Origin: Mactra quadrangularis
Taxonomy: Eukaryota; Mollusca; Bivalvia; Venerida; Mactridae
Reading direction: 5' to 3'
DNA length: 64,000 nt
NCBI GenBank assembly: GCA_025267735.1
Contig: CM046303.1
Span: 34,076,380-34,140,379 of the forward strand
Shown here: positions 60,961-64,000 of the stretch, in pieces
Layout of the letters: each line of letters begins with the position of its first letter
Position numbering within the stretch: the first letter of the stretch is position 1
Notes under the pieces: generated by a model
Seen by the model: the letters and a program-made list of their open reading frames with translations, nothing else
Database searches by the model: none
Told to the model about the DNA's origin: nothing
Program-made: the position numbers and the translations under genes

Positions 60961-61565
60961 GGCATTTCCTCCTTCGCCCCCCCCCCCCCCCCCCCCCTGA
61001 AACATTTTTGATGAGGGAGACATGCAAAAAAGTTTGGGTTTTTTTTCTCCAGAAAACTTCATTGTACAATGTATTCTAAAGTGAATTTCGCTATTTCAAT
61101 GTATATTGCTTGAAGCAGGATTACCAAATCTAAAAAACTAGCCACTATCACCGAGTCCACCCAAATAGCCTTCGGTCCAGTGATTTTTAGAATGTGTGTG
61201 GTCTGACAGTCAACCAACTTAACTATAACCATTTTCCTAATTTAATAAAAATCTTTACTTGTTATAGTATAGTTTAGAATATTTAATTCTAAATCATTAA
61301 AGTGGACTGCATATTTTAAACTTTAAATAACAGAATGTTCATGGTTCAGTTATTTTTCATTTGATCCAGTAAACAGAACCACTTAACTGGTTGTAACGTC
61401 AATTACTAATGAGTTTGTTATGAAGACTGCTTCGTGTGGCACATTAAGCTCGAGTGTACACACTGTACAGTGCTGAAGGTGAGCCATTGTGGGTGGTCTA
61501 TCTGGAGTCTGTCCATCATCAACAACTTAAGAAGAGACCATAAAGCCTAGAATCTCTTGTATGTA

Positions 61566-61827
61566 TTGAGCGTAAATATTGACCCCGATCTGACTTTTCA
61601 CATTTGCATCTAATAATTATCTACACATATCCCGACGAAAATCAATACCACGCCTACTTTACACTTCGGCGTGTAGGCTTTATTATATTTAAAAAATCCC
61701 TGTGTAATGATTACATTTGAGCTTTGACGATATGCTCCGATCGATATCGAGCATTAATACATTGGTATTCAATGTAATGAATATTCTTGCATAAAGGTCA
61801 GGTCGGGGTCAAACTTTACGCACTATA
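61566..61827. mobile_element. MITE, copy 2 of the AGTGCGTAAAGTTTGACCC family
   Basis: ATTGACCCCGATCTGAC at left, GGTCGGGGTCAAACTTTACG at right, shared core CTACACATATCCCGACGAAAATC. Confidence 0.65.
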
Positions 61828-62637
61828 GATATTATCTATATGCTTCGCCAGCAAGTAAATCTTAATGTAGTTAATTAGTTTATTTGCTACCATAAATACA
61901 CTGTTGTATTTTCAAATACTGACAGAATACAAGTACTTATTTAATGATATCCTATTGACGGTTGCTTGTAAGACTTTAGTAAGTGCATTGCTAAAAGAGC
62001 AAAGTTACTACTGTCTTGCGGGCAACCCTCATATATTGTTTTAAAAAAAGTCAATCTTACTAATACATGTAACTCTTGACTAGCGGTCTTGATAATACTT
62101 AAAACTGAGCAAATCTTCTTGATATTTTGGCTATAGAGAAATGGTGATAAAAAACAAATACCAGTAATCAATTTACATTTATTTATTATTTATCTATAAA
62201 ACAAGTGCAAAACAAATTAAATGCACCATACTATCAGCTTGTTACCAGTACTAGTATACATCAAAAACATGTGAACAAATCTCAAATGTATCACTTCATA
62301 GCAAGATTTTAATTGAACTTCATCATAACTTGGTAAAATGGTTAATAAGAACCATTAACTTGGTACAGTTAGCTAAACAGTTGCTACTAAAATATAATGT
62401 TGTCAGTGATGGACACATTAAAGATCATACCTCGTGGAAAAATGGAATTTTTACCTGAGAGACAAAAAGCAAGCAACTTAACAATGAATCTCTGAAGTCT
62501 TATATTATAAGAAAAATATTATATTAAATATTATAATAGCTTGTTCACATTGGGGTGCCAAAAAAATAATAAAAATATAAATCCATCAGTTTTTTTAGAG
62601 TGATGATCAAATTGACCTGAAACATGTTAATACATAT

Positions 62638-62730
62638 GCAAATATCCCGGGCTTAGTGCAAAATGGTTGTATCTCACTCTTTTTTAACTTGAGTTACAAC
62701 CATTTTGTGCTAAGTCCGGGATATGCTTCA
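62638..62730. repeat. hairpin MITE (AATATCCCGGGCTTAG)
   Basis: ATCCCGGGCTTAGTGCAAAATGG pairs with CCATTTTGTGCTAAGTCCGGGAT around an 11-base-plus AT-rich loop. A weaker relative is at about 36990-37060. Confidence 0.65.
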
Positions 62731-62778
62731 GCTACTTAACTGTGACAGCTTAACAGGTGTAAATGATGATCTAAATGT

Positions 62779-62992
62779 ATAGTGCGTAGTTTGACCCCGA
62801 TCTGACCCCTAATGATTATCTACACATATTCCTACGAAAATCAGTACCACGCCTATTCTACACTTCGGCAAGTAAACTTTTATTCAAAATGTGTATACAT
62901 GTACTCCGATATCGGTATGAGAATTAATACTACATTCGTATTTAATGTAATGAATATTCTTGGTCAGATTGGGGTCAAACTTTAAGCACAAT
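62779..62992. mobile_element. MITE, copy 3 of the AGTGCGTAAAGTTTGACCC family
   Basis: TATAGTGCGTAGTTTGACCCC at left, GGGGTCAAACTTTAAGCACA at right; internally shorter than copies 1 and 2. Confidence 0.65.
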
Positions 62993-63557
62993 ACTCTATG
63001 ACTCGAGTCAACATGAACACACTCAAGTTATTAATACAAGTCAGTACCACATTGACAACTGCTTAACACCAAATATGTCATCCACATTACATAAAGTAAA
63101 AAAAATTGTAAGACATATTTTGAAGTAATCCCAAAATGATATAACCATGAGCTGACCTTTTAACAAGTATGAAAATTGATATTACATTTACATGCATAAA
63201 ATATCATTTATAAATGAATGAACACAAAACTAAATCAACAAATAATTTCCATTCCAAGATAACATACACTCACATGTGAAATAACATTGTTTTCAAAATC
63301 CTGAATACCATTATTTCAGCAACTTTTATAAAGAAAAATATCATTTTTTAGTGCTTAAGATATAAGCAAGCACTGATCAGAAGGACAAGTTGGAAGCAGA
63401 AATTTGATCATCTTGGTCTATTGATATACAATAAACTACATAACTCCATATATATAACATGAAATAACATCTTCATTGAGTAGCAGCATAACATGTACGC
63501 ATTAATGGGTAAATGACAAATGATAAAAACTGGAAAAAAATATCCTGAACATATATG

Positions 63558-63708
63558 CAGGGTATGACACCAACAGTGTCCCAGGATACAGAGAATCCCA
63601 AAAACTTGTGTGGAATCCCAGTGATTCTAAGATCTAATGTTATGATGGAATCTCTATGTAACTGACTAGGGATTCCTTCTGGATAAATACAGTAAGTGTC
63701 AAATCCTG
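63558..63708. mobile_element. 151-bp CAGGG-ended MITE, ATATG duplication
   Basis: CAGGGTATGACACC at left, GTGTCAAATCCTG at right; ATATG at 63553-63557 and 63709-63713. Shortest member of the family seen at 2470-2950, 11344-12086 and 20388-23380. Confidence 0.75.
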
Positions 63709-64000
63709 ATATGAGACATTGGTGACAATAAACCTGAATTCATAGGGTTTAGAATCCCCCCATCCACAAACACAGTAAATTTATCCCCCCTGAAAATTAC
63801 CTACTACACAGTTTAGTTAGATACACATGATTTGTTCATTTAAAATGATAAAAATCCAATACTACAACCTGTCTTTACACATAACACAACTGAATCAAGC
63901 TTTGACAACACAAGTGTACAGTTTGACAACATTGGCCAAAGACAACATACGTCATCAATTATAGTGACACTCTAAAAACAGCCTTTTAATTACCTCTTTA

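Larger units (their letters stand above)
57170..64000. other. gene-poor region right of SHMT
   Basis: AT-rich sequence with the MITEs listed, a 23-base C run near 60978-61000 and no ORF with recognisable protein content on either strand. It may include UTR or intron of a gene beyond the right edge. Confidence 0.5.

Noticed and set aside
60976..61000. Long C run considered as a functional G-quadruplex/i-motif site
   Set aside because: A homopolymer at the edge of a decayed MITE; likely slippage and possibly a sequencing-length artefact.

Overview
The window is AT-rich animal nuclear DNA: small exons with canonical GT/AG borders, long introns, SINEs, and many short inverted-repeat transposons. 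Protein matches and repeat types (tRNA-headed SINEs, TATACGCCC-bounded tandem elements, many MITEs) suggest a lophotrochozoan, most likely a bivalve mollusc. That taxonomic call is inference. The proteins alone only show a bilaterian animal.

Four protein-coding genes can be read. (1) A d4-family BAF-complex zinc-finger gene (DPF/requiem type), plus strand, coding exons 7556-28279. It is open at its 5' end, because the first exon seen starts inside a codon. (2) LAMTOR3, the Ragulator roadblock subunit, minus strand, 40211-35329, six coding exons, complete at 125 aa. (3) IQCK-like IQ-motif protein, plus strand, 40498-46285, seven exons, 287 aa. (4) Serine hydroxymethyltransferase (cytosolic form), plus strand, a non-coding first exon near 48950-49012 and six coding exons 52434-57161, 469 aa. 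LAMTOR3 and IQCK are head to head with 286 bp between start codons, so they probably share a bidirectional promoter. The SHMT promoter has a clear TATA box and a reverse CCAAT box. No pathway link between the four genes is evident.

The rest is mostly intron and intergenic DNA full of mobile elements: a fossil Tc1-like transposon (29186-30366), two LINE reverse-transcriptase C-terminal remnants, two tRNA-derived SINE families, piggyBac-like (TTAA), pogo-like (TA) and hAT-like MITEs, and several satellite-like arrays. From about 57.2 kb to the right edge I see no gene.

Points of most interest: (a) nine inverted-repeat insertions with CAG...CTG-type ends and exact or near-exact 5-bp target duplications, one confirmed by an empty-site paralogue in this window; (b) a 145-bp-period array in a d4-gene intron in which nearly every unit carries AGGTCA half-sites arranged like a DR1 plus NR5A/ERR-type nuclear-receptor element; (c) a 2.5-kb SHMT intron insertion with perfect 89-bp terminal inverted repeats and a 9-bp duplication (MULE-like) enclosing a reverse-transcriptase C-terminal ORF and four box-B-like repeats; (d) a candidate 30-bp phase-preserving microexon in the d4 gene.
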